Shown here: positions 36,271-45,424 of the stretch, one piece after another
Numbering within the stretch: the stretch's first letter is position 1
Layout: each line of letters begins with the position of its first letter
NCBI GenBank assembly: GCA_028023455.1
Contig: JAQFVV010000013.1
Span: 11,134,579 to 11,198,578 of the forward strand
DNA: 64,000 nucleotides
Direction of reading: 5' to 3'
DNA from: Epiperipatus broadwayi
Lineage: Eukaryota > Onychophora > Udeonychophora > Euonychophora > Peripatidae
Program-made: the position numbers and the translations under genes
Notes under the pieces: generated by a model
What the model saw: the letters and a program-made list of their open reading frames with translations, nothing else
Told to the model about the DNA's origin: nothing
Databases searched by the model: none

Positions 36271-36289
36271 GCCTCTCATTGGGAAACCA
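36271..36289 (-). other. Primer-binding-site-like sequence
   Basis: One base inside the 36291-37650 repeat, the minus strand reads TGGTTTCCCAATGAGAGGC. It starts with TGG, as required to pair with a tRNA CCA end, and resembles the tRNA-Lys-type site TGGCGCCCAACGTGGGGC after C-to-T and G-to-A decay. Confidence 0.4.
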
Positions 36290-36290
36290 C

Positions 36291-37650
36291 TGTAACATTT
36301 TTCATGTTTCATAGGTCTTCAAATATGCACTAGGGTGTATGAGTTAATCAAGCTATGAAGGACAAAAATATTTCTCTCATATTTCTAAAAAAACATAGCT
36401 ATATTTCCTGATTAACTTGACCTAAGAATTATTGCAATTTCAATTGCTGGCAAAATCAGTTTTTTAATTTATAAAAGAGGGAGCCAAAGTCGTTAGACTT
36501 ACTGATTCTACTTCAAGCATATTGTGACTTATAATTACAAGATCTGGATTAATATTTTCTGTCAATTTATTTTAAAAAATTTTTTTTCCTGGACTTAATG
36601 AAGAAATATGAATATTGGCAAGGTAATTTATACACTAAAACTAAATAAAAATCTAACACTCAAAATTAGCAACGTAACTAACTAAAAAAAAATAGTCACA
36701 TACAACAAAAGTTTTTTTTTATATTAGTAGTAAAGATTTATTACAACACATTAAGCATTTAAACACATAATAATAAAATTATAATATTGGAAAGAAACAC
36801 ATGCATAGTCAGATAATTATTTTAACAATTTGAATTCAAATATCGCACTTTATAGGTAATTAATATCTTCTTTTTGTCCATAGTAACAATATATTATTAA
36901 AAATTCAGTTGGAAAATCTTTTATCTAGATAGAAATTATGGCCATTAACTTACCAGTAAGTTTCAAGTGTTAATGTAGGTGATTGATCTTCTTAGTAATG
37001 GATTCCTTTCGATGGATAGTCTGCAATACTGTTTTTTATGGTTTCATTTCTTCCATATCTCTGATCCTGATTGAGGCAAGGTTAGACAAAAGTTTAGATG
37101 ACTTTTTTCTGAGAGGTGTAGGCAAACAATCATGTGGAATAGGTTCACTTTAGATCTAAGTGGCAACATTTTATTCTTAATTTTAAAAAAATGCTGCACA
37201 CGAGAATTTGACCAAAACACACAGATGAAAAAGCCCCTTTCCAACTTGTCCACTCCTTTTATAGTCCAGATCATTTTTAAAAAGTCCTGCACATATTTTC
37301 TTTATCATTTGTTTTATTATTCTATAATCTTACACATTATTTCTTTCTTTGTTTTTCAGCTACAAAGTTCTTTTTTTTTATGGATTATTTTTGCCATCTT
37401 TAATTAGCTTTGGAAACTCTGATTGTAATCTGTGTGTGGAATGTCTTTTCACTATCTGAATTAATTAATCTGTATGCACTTTCCAATATCAACATCATTT
37501 TGATTAAATTACATAGATAAATAAGAAAAACAAAAATTAACGTTCATTGTTGTTTTTTTTCTTTGTTTTTAAAAAAAATTAAACATAATCTTTTAAACAA
37601 TCTTTGCATTTTACTCTCTTTGAAGTTTTTTTTTTTTTTTAAATATTACA
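36291..37650 (-). repeat. LTR-like 1.36-kb direct repeat, 5' copy
   Basis: Direct copy of 29804-31159, with TGTAAC and ATTACA ends, the TATA box near 37252-37265 and AATAAA near 37172. On the minus strand it would be the 5' LTR, adjacent to the primer-binding-site-like sequence. It differs from the other copy by many substitutions and small indels, so the insertion is old. The open frames 37044-37292 and 37132-37407 fall within it and are not genes. Confidence 0.6.
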
Positions 37651-37734
37651 TAATGCCATATATATATATGAATTAATACAAGTATTATTTCCAGGAGCTT
37701 CCATGTAATAAAAATATAATAGTTAAATAACTGA

Positions 37735-37766
37735 TGTTTCAGTACAATAATAAGTACTTTCCTCAG
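37735..37766 (-). other. Hammerhead-like core in PLE 3' UTR
   Basis: The minus strand reads CTGAGGA, a hairpin AGTAC(8-base loop)GTACT with one unpaired A, then GAAAC. This matches the CUGANGA-helix II-GAAA core of a hammerhead ribozyme. Helices I and III are not obvious. PLEs are known to carry such motifs. Confidence 0.45.
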
Positions 37767-37905
37767 AGTTTCTTCATTCTCAAATCATACGAATGTGTGT
37801 AATGAGATTTAAAATCATTATTTTTTCTGTTGTTAGTTTCTCCTAATTCTCAAATACTATTGGTTGAGAAGCTTTAAAAAATATTTTATCCTCCAATTGC
37901 TTTTT

Positions 37906-38205
37906 TCAAATATTGTTAATTTTCTTTAATTCACATTTTTCATTTATGCTCTTAGGCCTTTTAAAAATCTCTATAGCTTCCCTTAGCAATCTCTGGTCAT
38001 ATTGTTCAATTTTTGCCACAATATGTGTTTTATTAAAATTGATGTCATGGTTAGTTAATTTAATGTGTGAATAAATGGCTGACGAATTAGATAACTGCCA
38101 AAATATGTTCTTTCTTATGTTTATTCTATGATTGGAGTGTCCAATGTATGAATTTAAACAAACTCCACATGAAATTTCATACACACCCAGCTATTCCAAA
38201 GAAAT
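37906..38205 (-). pseudogene. PLE GIY-YIG endonuclease
   Basis: An unusually intact minus-strand GIY-YIG domain. The start YEISCGVCLNSYIGHSNHR holds the GVC…YIG strands and is followed by RINIRKNIFWQL (conserved Arg), SHIKLTNHDINF, and RLLREAIEIFKRPKSIN with the expected catalytic Glu in REAIEI. The frame from 38184 to 37906 has no internal stop. Upstream, the link to the reverse transcriptase is closed by a stop (GAATAG near 38190) and the reverse transcriptase itself is missing from this copy. In life the domain nicks DNA during PLE integration. The copy is a fragment and cannot be autonomous. Confidence 0.75.
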
Positions 38206-38559
38206 TTTATCTTTAGGGTGTGGAAATACTTCATTAATTGTTTTAAATGTGTATAAATTGTGTGGTAATTATTTTTCTTTAAAACATTACTAATTTTATC
38301 AGTTACACCCTTTATATATGACAGAACAGTTTTAATTTTTGAAGTTTCAAAATCTTTTTTCTTATTATATAAAAAAAAACCCTATTAATAATCCTGTGAT
38401 AAAAACAATAATGAATACACATTTTTTTTTAGTAGCATAGATATCTTGGTGGAAATGGCTATGATCAGAAAGTCTCTTATTTCTATCTAATAATGTCTTT
38501 GTCAATGAAAACAATTGTGCTGGATGGTGATAACATTTATAAAAAAAAAATTATAGAAA

Positions 38560-39720
38560 TCCTATGACATATCTTGAAAAGAAAACAAAAGCATTAATTT
38601 ATGCTACTGATTTAGATTTAAAAACTAAGATCTTTCTTACACCTAGAGAAAAATATTTTAATCAAAGTTACACAGCTTGCCAAAAATCCACAAGCCAAAT
38701 ATTCCATTGAGACCAATTGAAAATGCAGTTGGTTCATCAAACACAGACACTAGCTCATTTTCTATCTTCATTTCTACACTTACATTGAACAGAATGTTCA
38801 TCTTATGTTAAAAATGCAAATCATTTTTTTTTAGCTTATCCGAGATATCAAATGAACTAAAAATGATATTTTGGTAAGTTTTGATATTGTTTCACTTTTT
38901 ACTAATGTAAAGGAAGCCATTGAAGCTTTGAAAAATATTCAATTGCCTGAATTTGTTGTAAGTTTGATTGAACACTGCTTATTAAATACATTTTTTGTTT
39001 TTGGTCTGAAGTATAAACAAACATCAGGTTTAACAATGGGTTCACAAATTTCTCCAGCACTGGCTTCAATTTTTATGAAAAACTTTGAAAATAAAATTTT
39101 GATATCAGAAGTTAAAAAAACCATCTGTATGGCTGATATATATTGATAATACTTTTGTTATTTGATCTCATAGTAATTTTCTTAAAATTCTTTTCACAAC
39201 ACAAATTTATTATGTAAGTAGAAAATAATAACCTACTTCCATTCTTTGATGTTTTAATTGAAAAAAAGAAGAATGGTTTTTTCATCCCATGCTATATAAA
39301 GAAAGCAAATACACATTGGGAGATATCTACATTTCTCTTCTCATCACCATCCAGCACAATAATTTTTAATGGCAAAGATATTGTTAGAGAGAATTAAGAG
39401 TCTTTCTGATGACAGTCATTTTCATCAAGATATATATGCTACTAAAATTATATTTCTTCATAATGATTTTGATCACAGGATTATTAATAGGGCTTTTTTT
39501 TATATAATAAGAAAAAAAAGATTTTGATACTTAAAAAAATTAAGACTGTTCTGTCATATATAAAAGGAGTAAGTGATACAATTGGTAATGTTTTTTAAAA
39601 ATAAAATACTATACACAATTTATACTACTTTTAAAAAAAATAATTAAGTATTTCCACACTCTAAAGATAAAATTCCTTTGGAATATCATGGGTATATGAA
39701 ATTCCATGGGGAGTTTCAGG
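38560..39720 (+). pseudogene. PLE reverse transcriptase, broken
   Basis: Fragments across frames: CPKIHKPNIPLRPIENAVG (38683, the PLE signature KIHK…LRPI), VSFDIVSLFTNV (38872, palm Asp), GLTMGSQISPALASIFM (39028, corresponding to TxMGSPLSPxLAxxxM), YIDNTFVI (39138, catalytic YVDD altered to YIDN), and NLLPFFDVLIEKKKNGFF followed by KKANTHWE (39228, corresponding to LPFLDV…YRKPTHT). A frameshift near 39110 separates the open frame 38871-39146 from the YIDN segment, and stops follow. The second catalytic Asp is changed to Asn, so the enzyme would be dead even without the frameshifts. Confidence 0.8.
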
Positions 39721-39915
39721 CCAAGATGCTTAAGACTGGCTTATATATTTAAAAAGTTGAGAAAAGGTTGGTATCATTCTTTTCTTGTCAAAATCTCTGT
39801 TGTGTGTCGAAGCCTGATCATTCTTAAGACAGCTGTTTAAAATGTGATTGGCTGTCTTGGCTCATGAGAAAGATTAGCAAACTTTCAATTATTATTTCCA
39901 ATTTATTAACATACG

Positions 39916-40065
39916 ATTTAGACAAATATTATTCATACACAGAGTAAACCCAGGAAAGAAAGAACACATTTTGGCAGTTAGAGAAAAGTTTAATTCATCA
40001 AAATTACCTAACTTATGGCATCAATTTTAATAAAATACATATTCTGGCAGAAAAAAAAAGTTTCC
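39916..40065 (+). pseudogene. PLE GIY-YIG fragment of plus copy
   Basis: The sequence from AGAGTAAACCCAGGAAAG to GCATCAATTTTAATAAAATAC matches the minus copy (RINIRKNIFWQL…HDINFNKTHIVAK) at the DNA level. It stops at a poly-A run at 40050-40060; the catalytic Glu part is missing. Confidence 0.65.
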
Positions 40066-40070
40066 AAATA

Positions 40071-40920
40071 CTTATTATAGTCACTTTTAATTATTGACTA
40101 AATAGATTAGGAAATAACATTACACTTATTTTATCTAATACTGTCATTAAATAAATTATCAACTAAATAACTGATTTTGTTCACAAAAATAAAGCAAAGC
40201 CACCACTAATATCAAAACTTTTGTTCAAGTTAATATTATTCTTTGTTTTTCATATATACATAATTAGATTAATTTCTTTACATATTTTTTCATACGACTT
40301 TTAATGGAATTAAAAGTTTTTTCTTAATAAAGTTTTTTTTCTTCTTCCTTTTCTTATTAAATTATTAACTTTGTTCCTAAGGATCTTATAGTCATTAAAT
40401 AAGAATGTATTGTCACGATTTTTTTCCCTTACCCCAAGCAGATTTTTTCTCATTAGTAGCAATCAAAATTTTATCACAAATCCAATTTATATCTTAATTT
40501 TTCTACTGTGAATTGTAGAAAGCTATTCACATTGCATCAGCTCAACAAATTTATTATATAAATCAGAGGCATCTACAATATTAAATAAACTATTTCAACT
40601 GATTTTCTTAATAATATCCAGAAAGGGTGATTTATCAATTTCTATAATTATTTATTATCATGTGATAAACAGATATTTTCGTCATTATAAACAAAATATT
40701 TTAAAAATATAATGCTGCAATTAGATAGTGATTTACCACTTTTATTTCTACTACTGTAATATAAACATATTCTAAATCTATATGATCAATACAAAATGTT
40801 ATTAATTCTCGTGTAATAATCTTCTCGAATACATATAAACTTTCACAAAATTAATTATACCACTACTAGCAAGGTTTCTATGAAGATTTGTAATTATGAC
40901 ATTTTAATAGTAATCATATA
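40071..40920. other. A+T-rich non-coding DNA
   Basis: Nothing recognisable. Confidence 0.6.
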
Positions 40921-40921
40921 A

Positions 40922-41013
40922 AAATTATTCTACACGAATAAAGCGTAATTGTTGTTTATAATTAATGTTTTTGTGCTCTGTTTATCACGCTTTATTCGTG
41001 TAGAATAATTTTC
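40922..41013. mobile_element. 92-bp hairpin with perfect 26-bp arms
   Basis: 40922-40947 (AAAATTATTCTACACGAATA…) is exactly repeated in reverse complement at 40988-41013, with a 40-base spacer. It resembles a very short MITE or a solo fold-back. Confidence 0.75.
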
Positions 41014-41309
41014 ATTATCTGACAGAGTTTTTATATTATTTATTTAGTAATCATATATTGATTATTCCCATAATCTAATATTAAATACAGTATGTCGAGA
41101 AAATTTTCAAACTTTATTTAAACTTTACAAATATATTCAACTGTTAGTAATAATACACAGGTTAGTATTTAAGATAATGTTTTGAATGCTACTATTGTTA
41201 ATTCCACTGTTAGTTGAATGTATTGGAAAGTTTAAATAAAAGTTGACATTTTTTTAAAAGACATGAATTCAATATTTAATAATAGACAATGGAAATAGCC
41301 AATATACAA

Positions 41310-41361
41310 CTACTGCTACTATTACTACTAATAATAATTTTTAATAATAATAATTAATTTC
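41310..41361. repeat. Trinucleotide microsatellite
   Basis: ACT/AAT repeats with interruptions. Confidence 0.6.
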
Positions 41362-41695
41362 ATCATCATCACCATTTTCAACGATTATCAATTCACAGTA
41401 GAATAAAGGTCTCCCAAGTTTAATCCATCTCCTCCAATCTCTATCTTCTCTTATCCACTTCATCCCTTCACACTTCTGTATTTCATCCGTCCATCTCAAA
41501 CGTGGTCTTTTACAATCTCTTGGAACCCAGTTTAAAATTTCAACTGTCCATTTATTATCATCTCTTCTAGCAATATGTCCATCCCAACTCCACTTCAGTC
41601 TCTTAATTCTTTCAATGATGTCAGTAACATCTCCTTGTTCTCTTACCCATGTATTTTTTCAATCTCTTTTTGTTATGCCTAATATGCATCTCATC
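41362..41695 (-). pseudogene. RTE-like element, 3' end (minus)
   Basis: The minus strand encodes the family C-terminus with little damage: REQGDVTDIIERIKRLKWSW, DGHIARRDDNKW, VPRDCKRPR and DWRRWIKLGRPLF, then the GATGATGATGA tail at the left end. Only one stop (TGA in KRD-stop-KNTW, about 41658) interrupts about 110 codons, making it the best-preserved C-terminus in the window. It lacks the KRP HV segment present in the other copies. Everything upstream is missing. Confidence 0.75.
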
Positions 41696-41702
41696 ATTTA
41701 TT

Positions 41703-41729
41703 AAACAATATATATATATATATATATAT
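41703..41729. repeat. (TA)n microsatellite
   Basis: About twelve TA units directly at the border of the candidate LTR. Confidence 0.8.
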
Positions 41730-42080
41730 TGTACCGGTATAAATCCACCACGCTTACTCATACACAGTACCCGAGTTCGAACCCAGCCCACGTTTAAGAA
41801 TAAATTCCAAAACGCCAACTGAATTCAAACCCAAACCCCGGTATGACTAACCGATGATGACCTTATAACAGCACGGGGTTATCCCTTTTCTAGCTCAGCT
41901 CAGAACATAGACTAAATTCTTACAGTTAATGATAAATAGATTTATTAGACTATAGATACTGGGACGGTCATTTATGTAACGTATATATTTAAGTTGCCAA
42001 TACAGACAGTAAGTGGCTAAATAGACTTAGAGAGTAATAAAGTGGAGGACACCAAAATTTAATTAAGTAAATTGTTTAAT

Positions 42081-42188
42081 AAGCCAAATATAAAGCATAT
42101 AAATATAGTGTTAAATAAGACAAATAGAAAGCACATGAATATAATGTTATATAATAGAAATATACAGCATATAAATATAGTGTTATAC
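42081..42188. repeat. 36-bp tandem repeat, three copies
   Basis: Units start at 42081, 42117 and 42153; each contains AGCAYATRAATATARTGTTA. They are moderately diverged. Confidence 0.75.
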
Positions 42189-42404
42189 AGTACGGTAAGA
42201 CTTCATAAATCCTCTTGTATTTGGCTACTAGTCTTTAGTGAACGTTTTATTTAATAAACAAACTTATGCCAATAGCTGGGTAGTTAAATGATTGACGGGT
42301 GGTTAAGAGAATCAGAGTATTTGAGCACTGGAAAAATATTTCTCTAAAGATTTTTATTAACTTATTTTATTAGAATAGGCTCGAGCCGGAACGTAGACGA
42401 ACAG

Positions 42405-42615
42405 TGGAGATGGCTTTATATAAATACGACATAAGAGATCGATGTACTGGTGGTTTTATATAAATACGACATGGAAGATAAATGAACTGGTGGTTTTATA
42501 TAAATACGACATGGAAGATAGATGAACTGGTGGTTTTATATAAATGCGACATGGAAGATAAATGAACTGGTGGTTTTATATAACTACGACATGGAAGATA
42601 GATGAACTGGTGGTT
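42405..42615. repeat. 40-bp minisatellite, about five copies
   Basis: Unit TGGTGGTTTTATATAAATAC followed by GACATGGAAGATARATGAAC, nearly identical in the middle copies. Each unit carries a TATATAAAT box. It lies inside the candidate LTR. Confidence 0.85.
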
Positions 42616-44437
42616 GCCTGGATTCAAAAGCCCTACAGTAATCACTTGCGGTGCATTAACGGAATACCGGGCGGCTTGTACTTTGACAAGGCTTAATGCC
42701 CCCAAGTAGCTCCGGGACACGACAACCAGCCGGGATCATTTCGAACCCCGGTGATCCAAGAGATTACCGGGAAAGAAAAACTGCTTTCATTCCCCAATGG
42801 TAGAATGGCGAGACGCTAACTTCAGCGAAGGGAAGGCATTGCCACAGACATCACGTACGAGAACTTGAAATGGATTTTTTTAAAGAAATTATATAAAACC
42901 AGGAAACTATTAGTCTGTTTCTACGCCACAGGCTGAGATCCTTATCCCAATAAAAACATAGCGAAATTAAACTGAAGGTGAAAAACAATAATTAGTTAAT
43001 TTTACTCTGGGACTCTTAACCCTTCAGGTTGACAGGCGGTAGCGACAGTATTAAATTATACAGGGAGTTATTTCTCAGATCAGACATGACATTACGATAA
43101 CACTTTGAAACTATTATATATATTTAATATTGAAACTTAGATTGTAATTTTATACCAACTTAACACAGAATAATAAAGTGATTTACATTTACTAACTCGG
43201 AATGTGAAAGAATATTTAATTCAGAACATGGAATTACTTTTAAATTTAATTGATCATTATTACACACTAGTTTACACATAGTTGGAAATATTACTATTGG
43301 CATTGTTTGTCTATGAAACAAGCAACATAAGAAAATATAAATGCATTCAGTTGAAATATTATTACCATTAATTACAATTTTATAAATGATTTCTAAAGAC
43401 TAGAGCAGAGGATTAAAAAAAAAAAAAGAAAATTTACTGACAGGTTAAATAATAGCATTATAAATGATATAAAAACTTACATATGATTCACTTGATTGAT
43501 AACATTAAGCACGGAAGAAAATTAAAGTTCGTGTAACAAAGTTCTCTTTTTCTTCATCCAGCTTGGCTTGTGACGAACGTAGGCGCGCATTTTGAAAGTT
43601 ATTTGTAAGGCATAGTAAATTTTGAGATTGGAAGTTGGAAATTCTGAAGTATATGAAACATGATCAAACAGCGGCACGAGGAGCCATATTGGCGGGCAGA
43701 GACCAGCTCCTGGCACTTAGCCCATCAACATTGCGATTCACTGGTAAACTTCTTAATAATAATGTTTGAATTATACTCAACTGCTGTGTTGTCTCGAGAC
43801 TACCTCTCTCAAACACGACAAAAGTTAGAATGTAAGTTTTTTTCTAAAATCGCCACTGCTGACCTTTCCGACTTGCTTTTGTTTTAGGCTCCGCCTACTT
43901 TCTCTAGCCTCTAGCGATGCAGCTTGACCAACAATCAATTATCTGTTTTTAGCAATCTTTTAATTTAATATCCTATTTTTAAATTGACATAATAATTACA
44001 TATAAAAATTCCTTACTAATTTTGAATACAACTTAATTGCTCTGAACATTTGTGCAATTAGATTTTAATTAAAAACACTGATCAAAGGAATGTGATTTTT
44101 GATCAGTATTTTTAAACGACTTTATACAATTTTAAAACTAAAATTTAAAACAAATACGCCCGCACTGAAACTTTAAATTAAATGATATAAATTCACAAAC
44201 CACGCACACACAAATATTATTTCATGGTTTGCGACATTTATAGACGGAATCTTTACATATTGACTGATAAACTATAAAATATATAACTAATTTTTATTAT
44301 AAATTAAAATAGACAAAATCTCACTGCGGGCGAACAGTGGTTTGAATTACCGTACATAAAAACACCTGAAACGAAGATCGGTTCTCCGATCTGTCTGTTT
44401 CAATATATATATATATAAACAAAATAATAACTGAAAC

Positions 44438-44915
44438 ACAGAGTATATGAGCACAGGCTTTCACACCACCCACCACTCTATCTCATAACACTGATAAACT
44501 TGAACACATATATGTCAAAAAGATAAATAATCACCAATATACATATTTCATGCTAAACTAGCAATCATCAGTTGGTCCAGATTACCATCTCTACACATAT
44601 ATGCTATAAGTGCTCAGATATATATTAAGATAACCAATCTTCATACTTTAATGGACTGGCTCGATGGACGGTTGAAGAGTTGGAGTGAGAAGTAGATTGA
44701 AGCCTGTCCATTGAAAATTGGCTATCTTAATATATATCTGAGCACTTATAGCATATATGTGTAGAGATGGTAATCTGGACCAACTAATGATTGCTGGTTT
44801 AGCATGAAATACGTATATTGGTGATTATTTATCTTTTCGACATATATGTGTTCAAATGTATAAGTGTTATGAGATAGAGTGGTGGGTGGTGTGAAAGTCT
44901 GTGCTCATATACCCT
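44438..44915. mobile_element. 480-bp fold-back element
   Basis: Left arm 44438-44640 and right arm 44717-44915 are about 200-bp inverted repeats with few mismatches (for example GAGCACAGGCTTTCACACC at the left end). The 76-base centre carries a further short inverted repeat (AATGGAC/GTCCATT). It has no coding capacity and no clear target duplication. The high arm identity suggests recent activity or gene conversion. Confidence 0.8.
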
Positions 44916-45424
44916 ATATAAAACAAAATAATATAACTCCAAACAAACAGACTTGTAGAAGGAGATATTTATAAGTCATTAAATTCTAAAATAATTACAA
45001 AAAAAGAGATTTGAATATATATACTTAAATCATATACAAAACATGCAGTTAATAACTTTATAATGGTTATAGAAATAATAAATTGTAAGGTAGAAGGATG
45101 ACAATGATGATGATAATAATAATAACTTAATTTCTTAAATTTTCACATGTGAAAAGAATCACACAGGGAAATTATTTTACATTATCTCATGTAAACTTTA
45201 AAACAGCAATAAGTATGTAAATTTAAAATATTTAAAAAAATAGTTACTATTCTTTGATGACGATAATAATAATAAACAGCTGTTCACATACTAGTTTGGC
45301 TATTTTAACCACACACACACACAAACAAACACAAAAGACAAACAAAAGAGAGGGGAAAAACTATTTTAGAAACGAGTTTTGGGAAGACTACATAAATACA
45401 TCCACATACAGTATTGTTAGAAAA
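44916..45424. other. A+T-rich non-coding DNA
   Basis: Short CA and ATA runs (45110, 45315); nothing else. Confidence 0.55.

Larger units (their letters stand above)
37670..38531 (-). mobile_element. Penelope-like element, truncated minus copy
   Basis: The minus strand reads from the connector after the reverse transcriptase (38531) through the GIY-YIG domain to a 3' UTR ending near 37670. Its connector matches the plus copy at 39340-39720, so the two elements lie head-to-head with their 5' ends meeting at about 38531-38555. Confidence 0.8.
38545..40070 (+). mobile_element. Penelope-like element, plus copy
   Basis: Contains the reverse transcriptase core, connector and part of GIY-YIG in the canonical PLE order. 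It is truncated at both ends. An unrelated stretch of about 190-200 bases (39722-39915) interrupts the GIY-YIG start between EIPWGVS and the IHTQ/RKERTHFG region. Confidence 0.8.
41730..44356. repeat. Candidate solo LTR of 2.6 kb
   Basis: The block is clearly less A+T-rich than its flanks over much of its length (41740-42900 and 43500-43920). Its ends are TGTACCGGTAT and, inverted, TGTACGGTAAT, a TG…CA arrangement near-perfectly paired. It contains a 36-bp and a 40-bp tandem repeat and a B-box-like TTCGAAC near the left end (41770), and no open frame worth annotating. A (TA)n microsatellite abuts the left end and hides any target duplication. Orientation is unknown. Confidence 0.35.

Noticed and set aside
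37044-37407. Overlapping open frames on both strands
   Set aside because: They lie within the LTR-like repeat and have no protein motifs.
42720-42770. Small G+C-rich hairpin with TTCGAAC, possible tRNA
   Set aside because: No cloverleaf, A-box spacing or acceptor stem could be built.
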